Both the position numbers and the translations under genes were made by a program. Of a stretch of 64,000 bases of DNA, positions 53,064 to 62,100 are shown piece after piece. The stretch spans positions 79,671-143,670 of the forward strand of contig NZ_DASYHS010000070.1 of the NCBI RefSeq assembly GCF_035998295.1, written 5' to 3'. Positions within the stretch are counted from its first letter, which is position 1. Every line of letters starts with the position of its first letter. This stretch comes from DASYHS01 sp035998295. Its GTDB lineage: Bacteria > Pseudomonadota > Alphaproteobacteria > Azospirillales > Azospirillaceae. Below the pieces are notes generated by a model, which was not told the origin of the DNA, searched no databases, and saw nothing but the letters and a program-made list of their open reading frames with translations.

Positions 53064-53990
53064 TCAGGAACCCCGGACGGCGGCCACTTCGGCGGCGAAG
53101 TCGCCTTCGTCCTTCTCGATCCCCTCGCCCAGCGTGAAGCGGACGAACCCCTTCACGGCGACCGGGGCGCCGATTTCCTTCGCCACGGTCTCGACGACCT
53201 TGCGCACCTTGTTCTCGCCGTCGATGACGAAGGTCTGCTCGAGCAGGACGACCTCCTCGTAGTACTTGCGCAGGCGGCCCTCGACCATCTTGGAGATGAT
53301 CTCCTCGGGCTTGCCGCTCGCGCGGGCCTGCTCCGCCAGGACGTTGCGCTCGCGATCGAGCGCACTCGAATCGACGTCGGCGATGTCCAGCGCATCGGGG
53401 CGGGCGGCGGCGATGTGCATCGCGATCTGCCGTCCGAGCTGCTCCAGCCGCTCCTTGTCGCCCGTCGACTCCAGGGCGACGAGGACGCCGATCTTGCCGA
53501 GGCTGGGGGCCAGCGCGCTGTGGACGTAGCTCGCCACGACACCGTCCGCGACGGACAGCCTGGCGGCGCGGCGCAGGTTCATGTTCTCGCCGATGGTCGC
53601 GACGAGGTTGGTCAGCTCGTCGCCGACGGTACGGCCGGTCCCGGGGAACTGCGCCTGCTTCAGCGCCTCGACGTCGCCGCCGGTCGTCAGCGCCAGCTCG
53701 GCGGCATGGGTGGCGAAGGCCTGGAAGCGGTCGTTGCGGGCGACGAAGTCGGTCTCCGAGTTGACCTCGACGACGCTGCCCGCGGTCGCGGCGGTCGCGA
53801 CCGCGACGAGCCCCTCGGCGGCGACGCGGCCGGCCTTCTTCGCGGCGGCGGCGAGGCCTTTCTTGCGCAGCCAGTCGACCGCCTCTTCGAGGTTGCCCTC
53901 GGTCTCGCCGAGCGCCCTCTTGCAATCCATCATCCCGGCGCCGGTCTTTTCACGCAGCTCCTTGACGAGCGAAGCAGTAATTTCGGCCAT
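53064..53990 (-). CDS. tsf: Elongation factor Ts
   Basis: The 308-residue nucleotide exchange factor for EF-Tu starts with the conserved helical domain MAEITASLVKELREKTGAGMMDCKRAL and has the typical NSETDFVARN signature followed by the core repeat. Length and order are normal. A stem-loop with a T run sits between rpsB and tsf, so tsf is probably expressed partly by read-through from rpsB. Confidence 0.97.
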   Translation of the reverse strand: MAEITASLVKELREKTGAGMMDCKRALGETEGNLEEAVDWLRKKGLAAAAKKAGRVAAEGLVAVATAATAGSVVEVNSETDFVARNDRFQAFATHAAELALTTGGDVEALKQAQFPGTGRTVGDELTNLVATIGENMNLRRAARLSVADGVVASYVHSALAPSLGKIGVLVALESTGDKERLEQLGRQIAMHIAAARPDALDIADVDSSALDRERNVLAEQARASGKPEEIISKMVEGRLRKYYEEVVLLEQTFVIDGENKVRKVVETVAKEIGAPVAVKGFVRFTLGEGIEKDEGDFAAEVAAVRGS

Positions 53991-54031
53991 GGTCGGACCT
54001 CTTCGGACTTTCGGGTCGTGGTTCGTTCAAC

Positions 54032-54071
54032 AAAAAGGGCAACCGGGAGGCACGCGGCCGCCCGGCTGCCC
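54032..54071 (-). terminator. Stem-loop with T run between rpsB and tsf
   Basis: On the minus strand GGGCAGCCGGG and CCCGGTTGCCC (54061-54071 and 54037-54047; one G-T pair) form an 11-bp stem followed by five T (54032-54036). It lies 13 bases after the rpsB stop and would partly terminate, lowering tsf relative to rpsB. Confidence 0.75.
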
Positions 54072-54083
54072 CTCGATGCGGCG

Positions 54084-54878
54084 TCAGGCGCGTGCCGGCT
54101 CGGTCTCTGCGGTCTCTTCCGCGCCCGCCTCGGCCGGAACGGTCTCCGCCGGCGCGTCGGACTCGCCGACATCGACGCCGGAAGCCGCCATCTCGGCCTG
54201 CAGGCCGTCCAGGACGGCGCCCGACACGAGTTCGCAGTACAGGTCGATCGCCCGCAGCGCGTCGTCGTTGCCCGGGATCGCGAAGGTCACGCCGTCCGGA
54301 TCGCTGTTGCTGTCGATGATGGCCACGACCGGAATGCCGAGCTTGTTGGCTTCCTGGACCGCGATCGCTTCCTTGTTGGTGTCGATCACGAACAGCAGGT
54401 CCGGCAGCCCGCCCATCTCCTTGATGCCGCCGAGTGCGCGCTCGAGCTTGTCGCGGTCGCGGGTGCGCTGGAGGACTTCCTTCTTCGTGAGGCCGAGCTC
54501 GGGCTGCGACAGCAGCTCTTCCATTTCGCGCAGGCGCTTGATCGACTGGGAGATCGTCTTCCAGTTCGTCAGCATGCCGCCGAGCCAGCGGTGGTTCACG
54601 TAGTACTGGCCGCAGCGCGAGGCGGAGTCGGCGACCCGCTCCTGCGCCTGCCGCTTCGTGCCGACGAACAGGACGCGGCCCCCGCCGGCGACGACGTCGC
54701 GCACGGCGACCATCGCGCGGTGAAGCATCGGCACCGTCTGCTCGAGGTCGATGACGTGGACGCCGTTGCGCACACCGAAGATGTAGGGACCCATCTTCGG
54801 GTTCCAGCGACGGGTGTGGTGGCCGAAATGAACGCCCGCCTCGAGGAGCTGGCGCATGGTGAAGGTTGGCATCGCCAT
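54084..54878 (-). CDS. rpsB: 30S ribosomal protein S2
   Basis: The 264-residue protein shows the S2 signatures MRQLLEAGVHFGHHTRRWNPKM, IDLEQTVPMLHRAM, LFVGTKRQAQERV, YYVNHRWLGGMLTNWKTI and LPDLLFVIDTNKEAIAVQEA. An acidic Ala/Glu/Thr-rich tail (about 230-264) is typical of alphaproteobacteria. The leader before it is long and highly structured, and a promoter is visible, pointing to regulated expression. Confidence 0.98.
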   Translation of the reverse strand: MAMPTFTMRQLLEAGVHFGHHTRRWNPKMGPYIFGVRNGVHVIDLEQTVPMLHRAMVAVRDVVAGGGRVLFVGTKRQAQERVADSASRCGQYYVNHRWLGGMLTNWKTISQSIKRLREMEELLSQPELGLTKKEVLQRTRDRDKLERALGGIKEMGGLPDLLFVIDTNKEAIAVQEANKLGIPVVAIIDSNSDPDGVTFAIPGNDDALRAIDLYCELVSGAVLDGLQAEMAASGVDVGESDAPAETVPAEAGAEETAETEPARA

Positions 54879-55001
54879 GGAAACTGTCCTTTTCCGGTTG
54901 GATCCGCCGCGGGCGTGACCCCCGCCCTCGATCGAGGGCGGAGACACCGGAGCGGCCCCCGCGTCATGCCGGGGCCGCAAGCCCGCGTGTGGTTTTGCGA
55001 C
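54879..55001 (-). promoter_or_regulatory. Structured 5' leader of rpsB
   Basis: Between the promoter and the ATG the minus-strand leader holds a perfect 20-base palindrome, CCGCCCTCGATCGAGGGCGG (54922-54941), and an 8-bp stem of GCGGCCCC (54952-54959 on the plus strand) with GGGGCCGC (54971-54978). S2 represses its own mRNA in other bacteria by binding the leader. This layout suggests a similar control, by inference. Confidence 0.5.
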
Positions 55002-55007
55002 GGCGCT

Positions 55008-55036
55008 TAGATAGCCCGCCCGCACTCATTTGGCAA
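55008..55036 (-). promoter_or_regulatory. rpsB promoter
   Basis: On the minus strand TTGCCA (55031-55036), a 17-base spacer and TATCTA (55008-55013) form a near-consensus promoter about 130 bases before the rpsB ATG. Confidence 0.65.
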
Positions 55037-55047
55037 CTGCAACGGAA

Positions 55048-55075
55048 GGTGGGGACCGCACTGGCAGTCCCCACC
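55048..55075. other. Stem-loop between the chemoreceptor gene and rpsB
   Basis: GGTGGGGAC (55048-55056) pairs perfectly with GTCCCCACC (55067-55075), 28 bases after the chemoreceptor stop. No T run follows on the minus strand. It may end or insulate that transcript. Confidence 0.4.
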
Positions 55076-55103
55076 GTTCGGAAGGGTGGTGTGCCTCCGC
55101 GCC

Positions 55104-56672
55104 TCAGGCCGCCTGGAGCCGTTCCATGAAGATGTCCACCTGACCCTTCAGGCCGTCGAAGCTGGCCCCGAGCTGGTCGATGGCGGCCAGCAGGCGATCG
55201 GCGGCGCTGCCGCTGTCGCGGGCGGACCCGGCGACGTCGTCGATCGTGCCCTGGAGCGCCTGGGACGCGTCGGAGGCGATGAGCACGGAGCGGTTGATCT
55301 CCTCCGTGGCGGCATTCTGCTCCTCCACCGCCGAAGCGATGGACGCGCTGATCTCGCTGATGGTGTTGATCACCTCGACGATCTTGGAGATCTCCGAAGC
55401 GGCTCCCGCCGTGCTCTGCTGTATGGCCGCGATCTGGGCCGAGATCTCTTCCGTGGCCTTCCCGGTCTGGGTCGCGAGGTTCTTCACCTCGTTGGCGACG
55501 ACCGCGAAGCCTTTCCCCGCTTCGCCCGCGCGCGCGGCCTCGATCGTCGCGTTCAGGGCCAGCAGATTCGTCTGGCTCGCGATGCTGGTGATCAGGGTCA
55601 CGACGTCGCCGATGCGGTTGGCCGCCTGGACCAGGCCGGAGACCATCGCCACCGTCTGGCGGGCCCGCTCCGCGGCTCCGTCGGCGACCTTGTGGGAGTT
55701 GGCGGCCTGCCCGCTGATCTCGCGCACGGATGCCGCCAGCTCGGTCACCGCGGCGGCGACCGTCTGCACGTTGGTGCTGACCCGGGAAGCGGAGTCGGCG
55801 GCGTCGCGGCTCATCGACGCGTTGTCGCCGGCGGTCCGCGCCATGACGTCGGCGCTGCTGCCCATGTCACGGACGACGCCGGTGATCTTCTGCATCACGG
55901 ACAGGACTTCCGTCTCGAAGTTCGCCGCCACCCTGTTCAGCGCCTCCCGGCGCTCCTGCTCGGCGCGGTCCTTGAGGTGCCTGTGCTCGAGCTCCAGGCG
56001 CTCCTTCTCGATCGCGTTGTCCTTGAAGGTCTGGACCGCTGCGGCCATTCGGCCGACCTCGTCCCGCCGGCCGAGCGCCGGCACGTCGACTTGCGTGTCT
56101 CCCTGCGCGAGGGCGGACATCGTGTTGGTCATGCCGGCGATGGGACGGGTTATGCCCCGGATGATCAGCGCCAGGATCGCGCAGGCCGCCAGGATGCCGA
56201 GGCCGCTCGCCAGCGCCGTGATGGCCAGCATCCGGGACAACTGGTCCTCGAAGCGCTTCTTGGACAGCCACAGCTCGATCGCGCCGAGCTTCTGCACCTG
56301 GCCGCGGTTGTCCGTCCGCAGCACCGGCGTCGACCGCGCCACCACCTCCCCGCCGGAGGCCTCGATGTCGCCCAGCTTCGCGAATACCTGCCCGTCCACG
56401 CCCCTGATCGCCGCGCCGAGGAAGTCGGGATCGCCCTTCAGCGCGCCGAGCAGGGTCTCCCCACCCGCCTGGTCGACGTTCCACAGCATCTCCGCCGCGC
56501 CACCGACCAGCACGGACGCCGCCAGTTCCGCGCGCTGGTCCAGACCCTCCTCGGCCGAGCGGGACAAGGTGGTCGCGAACCCGACCACCGCAACCACCCC
56601 GAACAGCACGAAGAGCGCCCCGATGGGCATCAACGCGCGCATCAGCAGGCTTCGAGACAAAAAAGCGATCAC
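55104..56672 (-). CDS. Methyl-accepting chemotaxis protein
   Basis: The 522-residue transducer has two membrane helices (about residues 9-35 and 145-170) flanking a small periplasmic sensor domain, a HAMP domain (about 172-225) and a signalling domain. The hairpin tip is at SQTNLLALNATIEAARAGEAGKGFAVVANEVKNLA. It passes ligand binding to CheA/CheW. The ligand is unknown. I place the start at GTG 56672, 5 bases after GGAGG; a GTG two codons earlier is too close to that site. No che genes are near. It is an isolated gene upstream of rpsB, in a region that breaks the usual conserved order. Confidence 0.9.
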   Translation of the reverse strand: MIAFLSRSLLMRALMPIGALFVLFGVVAVVGFATTLSRSAEEGLDQRAELAASVLVGGAAEMLWNVDQAGGETLLGALKGDPDFLGAAIRGVDGQVFAKLGDIEASGGEVVARSTPVLRTDNRGQVQKLGAIELWLSKKRFEDQLSRMLAITALASGLGILAACAILALIIRGITRPIAGMTNTMSALAQGDTQVDVPALGRRDEVGRMAAAVQTFKDNAIEKERLELEHRHLKDRAEQERREALNRVAANFETEVLSVMQKITGVVRDMGSSADVMARTAGDNASMSRDAADSASRVSTNVQTVAAAVTELAASVREISGQAANSHKVADGAAERARQTVAMVSGLVQAANRIGDVVTLITSIASQTNLLALNATIEAARAGEAGKGFAVVANEVKNLATQTGKATEEISAQIAAIQQSTAGAASEISKIVEVINTISEISASIASAVEEQNAATEEINRSVLIASDASQALQGTIDDVAGSARDSGSAADRLLAAIDQLGASFDGLKGQVDIFMERLQAA

Positions 56673-56987
56673 GGCCACCTCCGAACTCGGCGCCCGTCCG
56701 GCCGGCTCCCGCCCCGGACGCCTTGCTGAATTGATTATCTCATTATCGAAACATTCTGCTCTCCCTCGACCCGACCCGTTTCCTTGAGCATGGGGCGATG
56801 GAGATTATCTTTCTCCGTCCAATTCGTTAAACTTCTACGAAGGTCGATGCTCCGAACGCCGCCGGGCAGCTCCGATGACCGATCGCGGGATCGGAAACGA
56901 CTGCGGGGCGACCCGGCCGACGCCGGGCCGCCCCGTTCGGGACCGCCTCCGTCCTTTCCGGCCCGACTCGAACCGGCTTCGTCGACC
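56673..56987. other. Non-coding gap between the HAD and chemoreceptor genes
   Basis: No gene is convincing here. The half nearest the chemoreceptor start is A+T-richer and repeats GATAAT in close copies (56737-56755 area and 56794-56802 area on the minus strand), a possible promoter zone. CCGATC/GATCGG (56879-56894) is a small palindrome, and the HAD-side hairpin is listed separately. Confidence 0.4.
56905..56934 (-). terminator. Strong stem-loop after the HAD gene
   Basis: GGGGCG-A-CCCGGC (56905-56917) pairs with GCCGGG-C-CGCCCC (56922-56934) with one mismatch and a CGAC loop. It lies 54 bases after the HAD stop. No T run is seen, so it is a likely but not classical terminator. Confidence 0.45.
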
Positions 56988-57668
56988 TTACCTGGGATCG
57001 AGCACGGCCCAGCCGCGCTGCCTGGCCTGGGCGATCAACGACGGATCGCCCAGGACCGGATGCGGATGGCCGACGCATTCCAGCATGGGCAGGTCCGAGA
57101 TGTCGTCGCCGTAGGCGTGGCATCGCTCCGCGGCCGCCCCGGCATCGGCCAGGAACGCGAGGACCGCTTCCGCCTTGCCCTGCCCTATCGTCTGGGGCGG
57201 CAGGATCATGCCGGTGCACCATCCGCCTTCGGTCGCGAGGCGCGTCGCCAGGATGTGGGCGACACCGAGCGTCTCGGCGAGGGGAGCCAGGATCTCGACG
57301 AAGGAGCCGGACACGAACACGGGCACGATCCCCTCGCGACGGTGGTCCTCGAGGCATTCCACGGCGCGGGGCAGCAGCAGGCTGCCCTCGTGGCGGCGTA
57401 TCCGCTCGAACCAGGCGCGGCCCGCCCGCCGCAGTTCCTCCAGTTCGACGCCCCGGAAATGCTCGTAGTAGCGGAGATTGACGGCCTCGCGGGTGCAGCC
57501 CCGGAGCGCCATCGATTTCATTTCATTTCTGAAACTTTCGTAGTCGTGACGGGAGGACGCACTGCAGCGCCACTCGAGATGGAAGAACTCCATGAAGCTG
57601 AACATGCTCTTCACGGAGATCAGCGTACCGTCGACATCGAAGAAGGCGTAACCGATCCGGCTCCGCAT
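56988..57668 (-). CDS. HAD-superfamily IB phosphatase (SerB-like)
   Basis: The 226-residue protein has all HAD catalytic motifs: the nucleophile Asp in FFDVDGTL (motif I, about residue 11), the Ser in VSGS (motif II, about 117), Lys in the GKAEAV segment, and GDDISDLPML (motif IV, about 184). A helical cap (about 20-85) matches the SerB/HAD-IB group, which removes phosphate from small molecules. It follows the AfsA-like gene by 117 bases on the same strand. Since AfsA-type pathways need a phosphate removed from the butenolide phosphate, this is a natural partner. That pairing is inference. Confidence 0.88.
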   Translation of the reverse strand: MRSRIGYAFFDVDGTLISVKSMFSFMEFFHLEWRCSASSRHDYESFRNEMKSMALRGCTREAVNLRYYEHFRGVELEELRRAGRAWFERIRRHEGSLLLPRAVECLEDHRREGIVPVFVSGSFVEILAPLAETLGVAHILATRLATEGGWCTGMILPPQTIGQGKAEAVLAFLADAGAAAERCHAYGDDISDLPMLECVGHPHPVLGDPSLIAQARQRGWAVLDPR

Positions 57669-57736
57669 GCTGCACCGCCATGGTAGTCCGCAAGGCGAGC
57701 GCCGTGCGGGGTGTCCGAAGGGGATACCGATGTGCC

Positions 57737-57774
57737 GGGGCTCCGGCGGCAGGTGGGCGTGCCGCCGGAGCCCC
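57737..57774 (-). other. 14-bp perfect stem-loop between AfsA-like and HAD genes
   Basis: GGGGCTCCGGCGGC (57737-57750) pairs perfectly with GCCGCCGGAGCCCC (57761-57774) around a 10-base loop, starting 12 bases after the AfsA-like stop. Without a T run it may be a processing or stabilising hairpin, or a Rho-linked terminator, that sets the ratio of the two products. Confidence 0.6.
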
Positions 57775-57785
57775 TCGCGGGCGCG

Positions 57786-58556
57786 TCACGCGCTGAGGGG
57801 CTCCTCCCGGACGATGCGCTCGCTGTACCAGCTGAGGGCCCGCCGGGCGCGCTGGGCTTCCTTCTTCTTGATCAGGTCGGCGTCGAAGGCGGTGAAGCGG
57901 GCGTCGACCACGGTGCAGTCCTGTCCGGATTGGCTGAAGGTGATACGGGCATGGAAGGACAGCTTCGCCGGATCGGCGATGTCCTTCTCGACGATCTCAT
58001 AGGAGATCAGCGTCTCGACGGGGAATATAAAATTGAGATACTTCACGTCCATGCCGTTGATGACGAAGTAGTGGCGGTGCAAGGCATTCTCGCCTATGTA
58101 GAAATACTCGGTGACGGCCAGAAACGCCTGCCTTGCGGCTTCGATGAGCACCATGCCCTGTATGTGCTGGCCGGTCAGGTGGTCGAGCATCAGCTCGTTG
58201 TCGTCATCCACCATCAGCGCCATTTCGAACAGGTCCTCGCCAAGCCGGCGCGGAACGGAGATGACGCTGTTCTCGACCTTGTGCTTGTGGGTGTAGCGCC
58301 GGTCCGCCCGCTGGTGGCCCTGGTCGAGCCGGAAATCGAAGTGGCGCGTCAGGCCGAGCCGGAGCGCTTCGGCCCGCAGCCGTCCGATCTCGTCCTCCTT
58401 CAGACCCTGCCCGGGAACGAAGATCGTCTTCGTCGGCAGTTTCTCTCCCGCCTCGCCGTTCATCAGGCCGAGCAGCCTGGACAGGGTGATGGCTCCCTCG
58501 TTCTCGGCGAAGGCTTCGAAGCGGTCGCCGACCACGAACAGTACTCTGGATGTCAT
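57786..58556 (-). CDS. AfsA-related hotdog-domain protein, candidate gamma-butyrolactone/butenolide synthase
   Basis: The 256-residue product has an N-terminal part without a recognised fold (1-85) and one AfsA-type hotdog domain (about 88-235). It is recognised from the HKHKVENSVIS start and the helix motif GQHIQGMVLIEAARQAF (about 128-144), then VINGMDVKYLNFIFPVE. In Streptomyces AfsA joins a beta-ketoacyl thioester to dihydroxyacetone phosphate, the first step to A-factor. Streptomyces AfsA has two hotdog repeats; here one is clear. ATG 58556 is chosen for GGGGAGAG 7 bases upstream; an ATG 63 bases earlier lies in sequence that holds palindromes. The HAD phosphatase follows. The match is by motif and not tested by search. 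Confidence 0.72.
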   Translation of the reverse strand: MTSRVLFVVGDRFEAFAENEGAITLSRLLGLMNGEAGEKLPTKTIFVPGQGLKEDEIGRLRAEALRLGLTRHFDFRLDQGHQRADRRYTHKHKVENSVISVPRRLGEDLFEMALMVDDDNELMLDHLTGQHIQGMVLIEAARQAFLAVTEYFYIGENALHRHYFVINGMDVKYLNFIFPVETLISYEIVEKDIADPAKLSFHARITFSQSGQDCTVVDARFTAFDADLIKKKEAQRARRALSWYSERIVREEPLSA

Positions 58557-58589
58557 TATTTCTCTCCCCAATTCGTATTGTTTGAGCAA

Positions 58590-58607
58590 GAACTCCGCTC
58601 GGAGTTC
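58590..58607. promoter_or_regulatory. 18-bp palindrome upstream of the AfsA-like gene
   Basis: GAACTCCG-CT-CGGAGTTC is a perfect inverted repeat with 8-base arms, 33 bases before the AfsA-like ATG. The size fits a LuxR- or TetR-type dimer site. It is followed 12 bases upstream by a second repeat. Confidence 0.5.
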
Positions 58608-58619
58608 CATCGGTTGCAT

Positions 58620-58636
58620 GTTTCCAGTGCGGAAAC
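58620..58636. promoter_or_regulatory. Second inverted repeat upstream of the AfsA-like gene
   Basis: GTTTCC-AGTGC-GGAAAC, perfect 6-base arms, lies 12 bases from the first palindrome, on the same side of the AfsA-like gene. Together they could form a paired operator. No promoter hexamers are clear. Confidence 0.4.
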
Positions 58637-59189
58637 GTCAGAGATTATTCTTATGTACCGAAGCAAAACTGGACGAATTAAGCTACATAGTTTCTTTTTG
58701 TACAGCCCCGCAGATTATCCATGGATCTGCATCTGGACTGCGCCGGAGTCCGGCAATTCACTGTTCGAACACCGCTCCGTTACTGTCCGAGGTCGTCGCG
58801 ACGTCCGTGTCAAAATCTATATGGATAGATTGCATTTTTGTCAAATGTGGGCTGGACAGATTTCATTTTCGACATATTGCGTGAAGCGCATGTGCCGGTT
58901 AACCATCGCTGGTGCCGTTCTCGGGGCCGAGAAAGGGCGCCACGGCGTCGGGGCCGGGCAATTCCTGGGAGCAGGAAGGCGCCCCACGATGGCAGGACGC
59001 GGAAATGGTTAACGCCCGATTCCGTCTTCGACCGGAACCGCATACCTGAGAATTCGAGATCGAACTCCATAGTATGGGAAAAATTTTTGTGTAATTGCGT
59101 TCAATTGTTCGCCCGGGCGTGCGGCTGCATGCGCACCGGCATCATTGCCGCACGGGAATCGGGCGAATCACCATTTCGGCCGGGGAGAA
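58637..59189. other. A+T-richer non-coding gap before dnaE end
   Basis: About 550 bases with no convincing gene and visibly more A+T than the flanking genes. It contains a third perfect repeat, AATCTAT-ATGG-ATAGATT (58814-58831), and an imperfect one (59050-59067). The short open frames here have no ribosome site or family look. It may hold the AfsA-like promoter or be a relic of insertion. Confidence 0.45.
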
Positions 59190-62100
59190 TCAGAGATCCA
59201 GGACGTCCGCTACGCCCGCCAGCGACTTGATGGCGGCGCGGCTGCGCGCCGACACGGCATAGGCGCCGGGGAGCTGGACCTCGACCTCCTTCATGGGGTC
59301 GGTCTCGACGATGATGCTGATCCGCCCCCTGCCCCGGCCGATCTGGTCGAGGATGCCGCGCAGGGGCGGCACGGCGTCGGCGTCGCGCAGGACCACCTGG
59401 AGCCCCTCCGCCGCCCGCGCGACCTCGTCCTCGAGCGGCCGTACCTCCTGGCAGGTCAGGCGGACGTCCTCGCCGTTGAGCTGGATGTCGACCGTAAGGA
59501 CGACCGCCTTGCCTGGCTCCAGCAGTTCCCGGCTCATGGCGAGCGTCTCGGAAAAGAAGGTGACCTCGTAGACGCCGGTCGAGTCGGAAACGGAAACGAA
59601 GGCGAAGCGGTTTCCGCTCTTGGCGACCCGCTCCTGCTTGTTGATGACGATGCCCGCCATCTGGCACCGGGTCGATCCGCCGCCGGTGGCCCGGCGCTGG
59701 AGATCGGAGGACTGGACCACCTTCAGCCGCTGCAGGGGCTTTGCGAAGCCGTCCAGCGGGTGGGCGGACAGGTAGAAGCCGATGGCCCCGAACTCGTGGC
59801 CGAGACGCTCGAGCGGATCCCAGTCCGGCACTTTCGGCAGGTCGGGCGTCCGCAACGCGTCCGGCGCGGCGCCGAACAGGCTGACCTGGCCGCTCTCGCG
59901 TTCGGCCGCGGCGGCTTGGGCGTAGCGGATCAGCAGTTCCGTCGCGGCATGGACCTGCCGCCGGTTCGGATTGATGCCGTCGAACGCACCGGCGCAGGTC
60001 AGGTTCTCGAGCTGGCGCTTGTTGATCGTCTTCGTGTCGAGCCGGCGGGCGAAGTCGAAGAGATCGCGGTAGGGACCGCCGGAGTTGCGCTCCGCGACCA
60101 CCGCCTCCATCGCCGGCATGCCCACCCCCTTGACGGCGGCCAGCGCGTAACGGATCGCACGCTCGCCGTCGGGCAGCACCTCGACGTGGAAGACCGCATT
60201 GGAGCGGTTGATGTCCGGGGTCAGCAGCTTGATCCTGAGGCGCACCAGCTCCTGGCGGAAGGTATTCAGCTTGTCGGTGTTGCCGAGATCCAGGGTCATC
60301 GAGGCCGCCAGGAACTCGACCGGGAAGTTCGCTTTCAGATAGGCGGTCTGATAGGCGACGAGCGCGTAGGCGGCCGCGTGGGACTTGTTGAAGCCGTAGC
60401 CCGCGAACTTGTCGACCTGGTCGAAGATGTAGGCCGCCTGGTCGGCGTCGACGCCGTTGCGGACCGCTCCCTCGACGAAGGCGGCGCGCTGCTGCTCCAT
60501 CTCCGCCTTGATCTTCTTGCCCATCGCGCGGCGGAGCAGGTCGGCGCCGCCGAGCGAATAGCCCGCCAGCACCTGGGCGGTCTGCATCACCTGCTCCTGG
60601 TAGATCATGATCCCGAAGGTCTCCTTCAGGATCGGCTCCAGCAACGGGTGCATGTAGTCGGGCGCCAGCTCCCCGTTCTTGACCTTGATGTAGGTCGGGA
60701 TGTTGTCCATCGGGCCGGGCCGGTAGAGCGAGACCAGCGCGATGATGTCCTCGAACGCGGTCGGCTTCAGCTTGCGCAGGACGTCGCGCATGCCCGAACT
60801 TTCGAGCTGGAACACCCCGGTCGCCTCGCCCCGCGACAGCAGCTCGTAGGTCTTGGCGTCGTCCAGGGGCAAGGTCGACAGGTCGATCGGGACTCCCCGC
60901 TCCTGGATCAGCTCCACCGCGCGCTGGAGCACGGTCAGCGTCTTCAGGCCGAGGAAGTCGAACTTCACGAGGCCGGCCTGCTCGACGTACTTCATGTTGA
61001 ACTGGGTGACCGGCATCTCCGAGCGCGGGTCGCGGTAGAGAGGGACCAGCCGGTCCAGCGGCCGGTCGCCGATCACGACGCCGGCGGCATGGGTCGACGC
61101 GTGCCGGAACAGCCCTTCCAGCCTCAGGGCAACGTCGACGAGGCGCTTCACCGTCTCGTCGCCGTCGCGGGCCTGCTGGAGCAGCGGCTCACCGGCTATC
61201 GCCTGCTCCAGCGTCACGGGGTTGGCGGGGTTGTTGGGCACCAGCTTGCAGATCTTGTCGACCTGGCCGTAGGGCATCTGGAGCACGCGCCCGACGTCGC
61301 GCAGCACCGCGCGGGCCTGCAGCTTTCCGAAGGTGATGATCTGCGCGACCCGGTCGTGCCCGTACTTCTCCTGGACGTAGCGGATCACCTCGTCCCGGCG
61401 GTCCTGGCAGAAGTCGATGTCGAAGTCGGGCATCGACACGCGTTCGGGGTTCAGGAACCGCTCGAACAGCAGCCCGAAGCGCAGCGGGTCGAGATCGGTG
61501 ATCGTGAGCGCCCAGGCGACGACCGAGCCGGCGCCCGAACCGCGGCCGGGCCCGACCGGGATCGCATGCGCCTTCGCCCATTTAATGAAGTCCGAGACGA
61601 TCAGGAAGTAGCCGGGGAACTTCATCGATTCGATGACGTCGAGCTCGAACTCCAGCCGCTCCCGGTACGGCCGCGCCGCTTCCTCGCGCGCAGCCTCGTC
61701 CATGCCGTCGGTGAAGACGTGCTTGTCCAGCCGCGCCTCCAGCCCGTCGCGCGCCTGGAGCTTCAGTTCCTCCGCCTCGGGCCTGTCCTCGGTGAAGCGC
61801 GGCAGGATCGGCTTGATCGCGCGCAGCAGGTAACTGCATCGCCGTGCGATCACGAGCGTGTTGTCGACCGCCTCCGGCAGGTCGGCGAACAGCTCGCGCA
61901 TCTCCGCAGCCGACTTGAAGCGGTGATGCGGCGTCATCCGGCGCCGGTTCGCCTCCCCGACATAGGCGCCGTCGGCGATGCACAGCAGCGCATCATGTGC
62001 CTCGAACATCGATTCGTCGGCGAAGTAGCAGTCGTTGGTGGCGACCAGGGGCAGGTCGTGGGCATAGGCGAGGTCGACGAGGGCGGGCTCGATCCGGTCC

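Noticed and set aside
58653..59012. 119-codon plus-strand frame in the A+T-rich gap
   Set aside because: No ribosome site, mixed composition and no recognisable family.
58838..59230. 130-codon plus-strand frame overlapping the dnaE end
   Set aside because: Runs into dnaE on the other strand and has no coding character.
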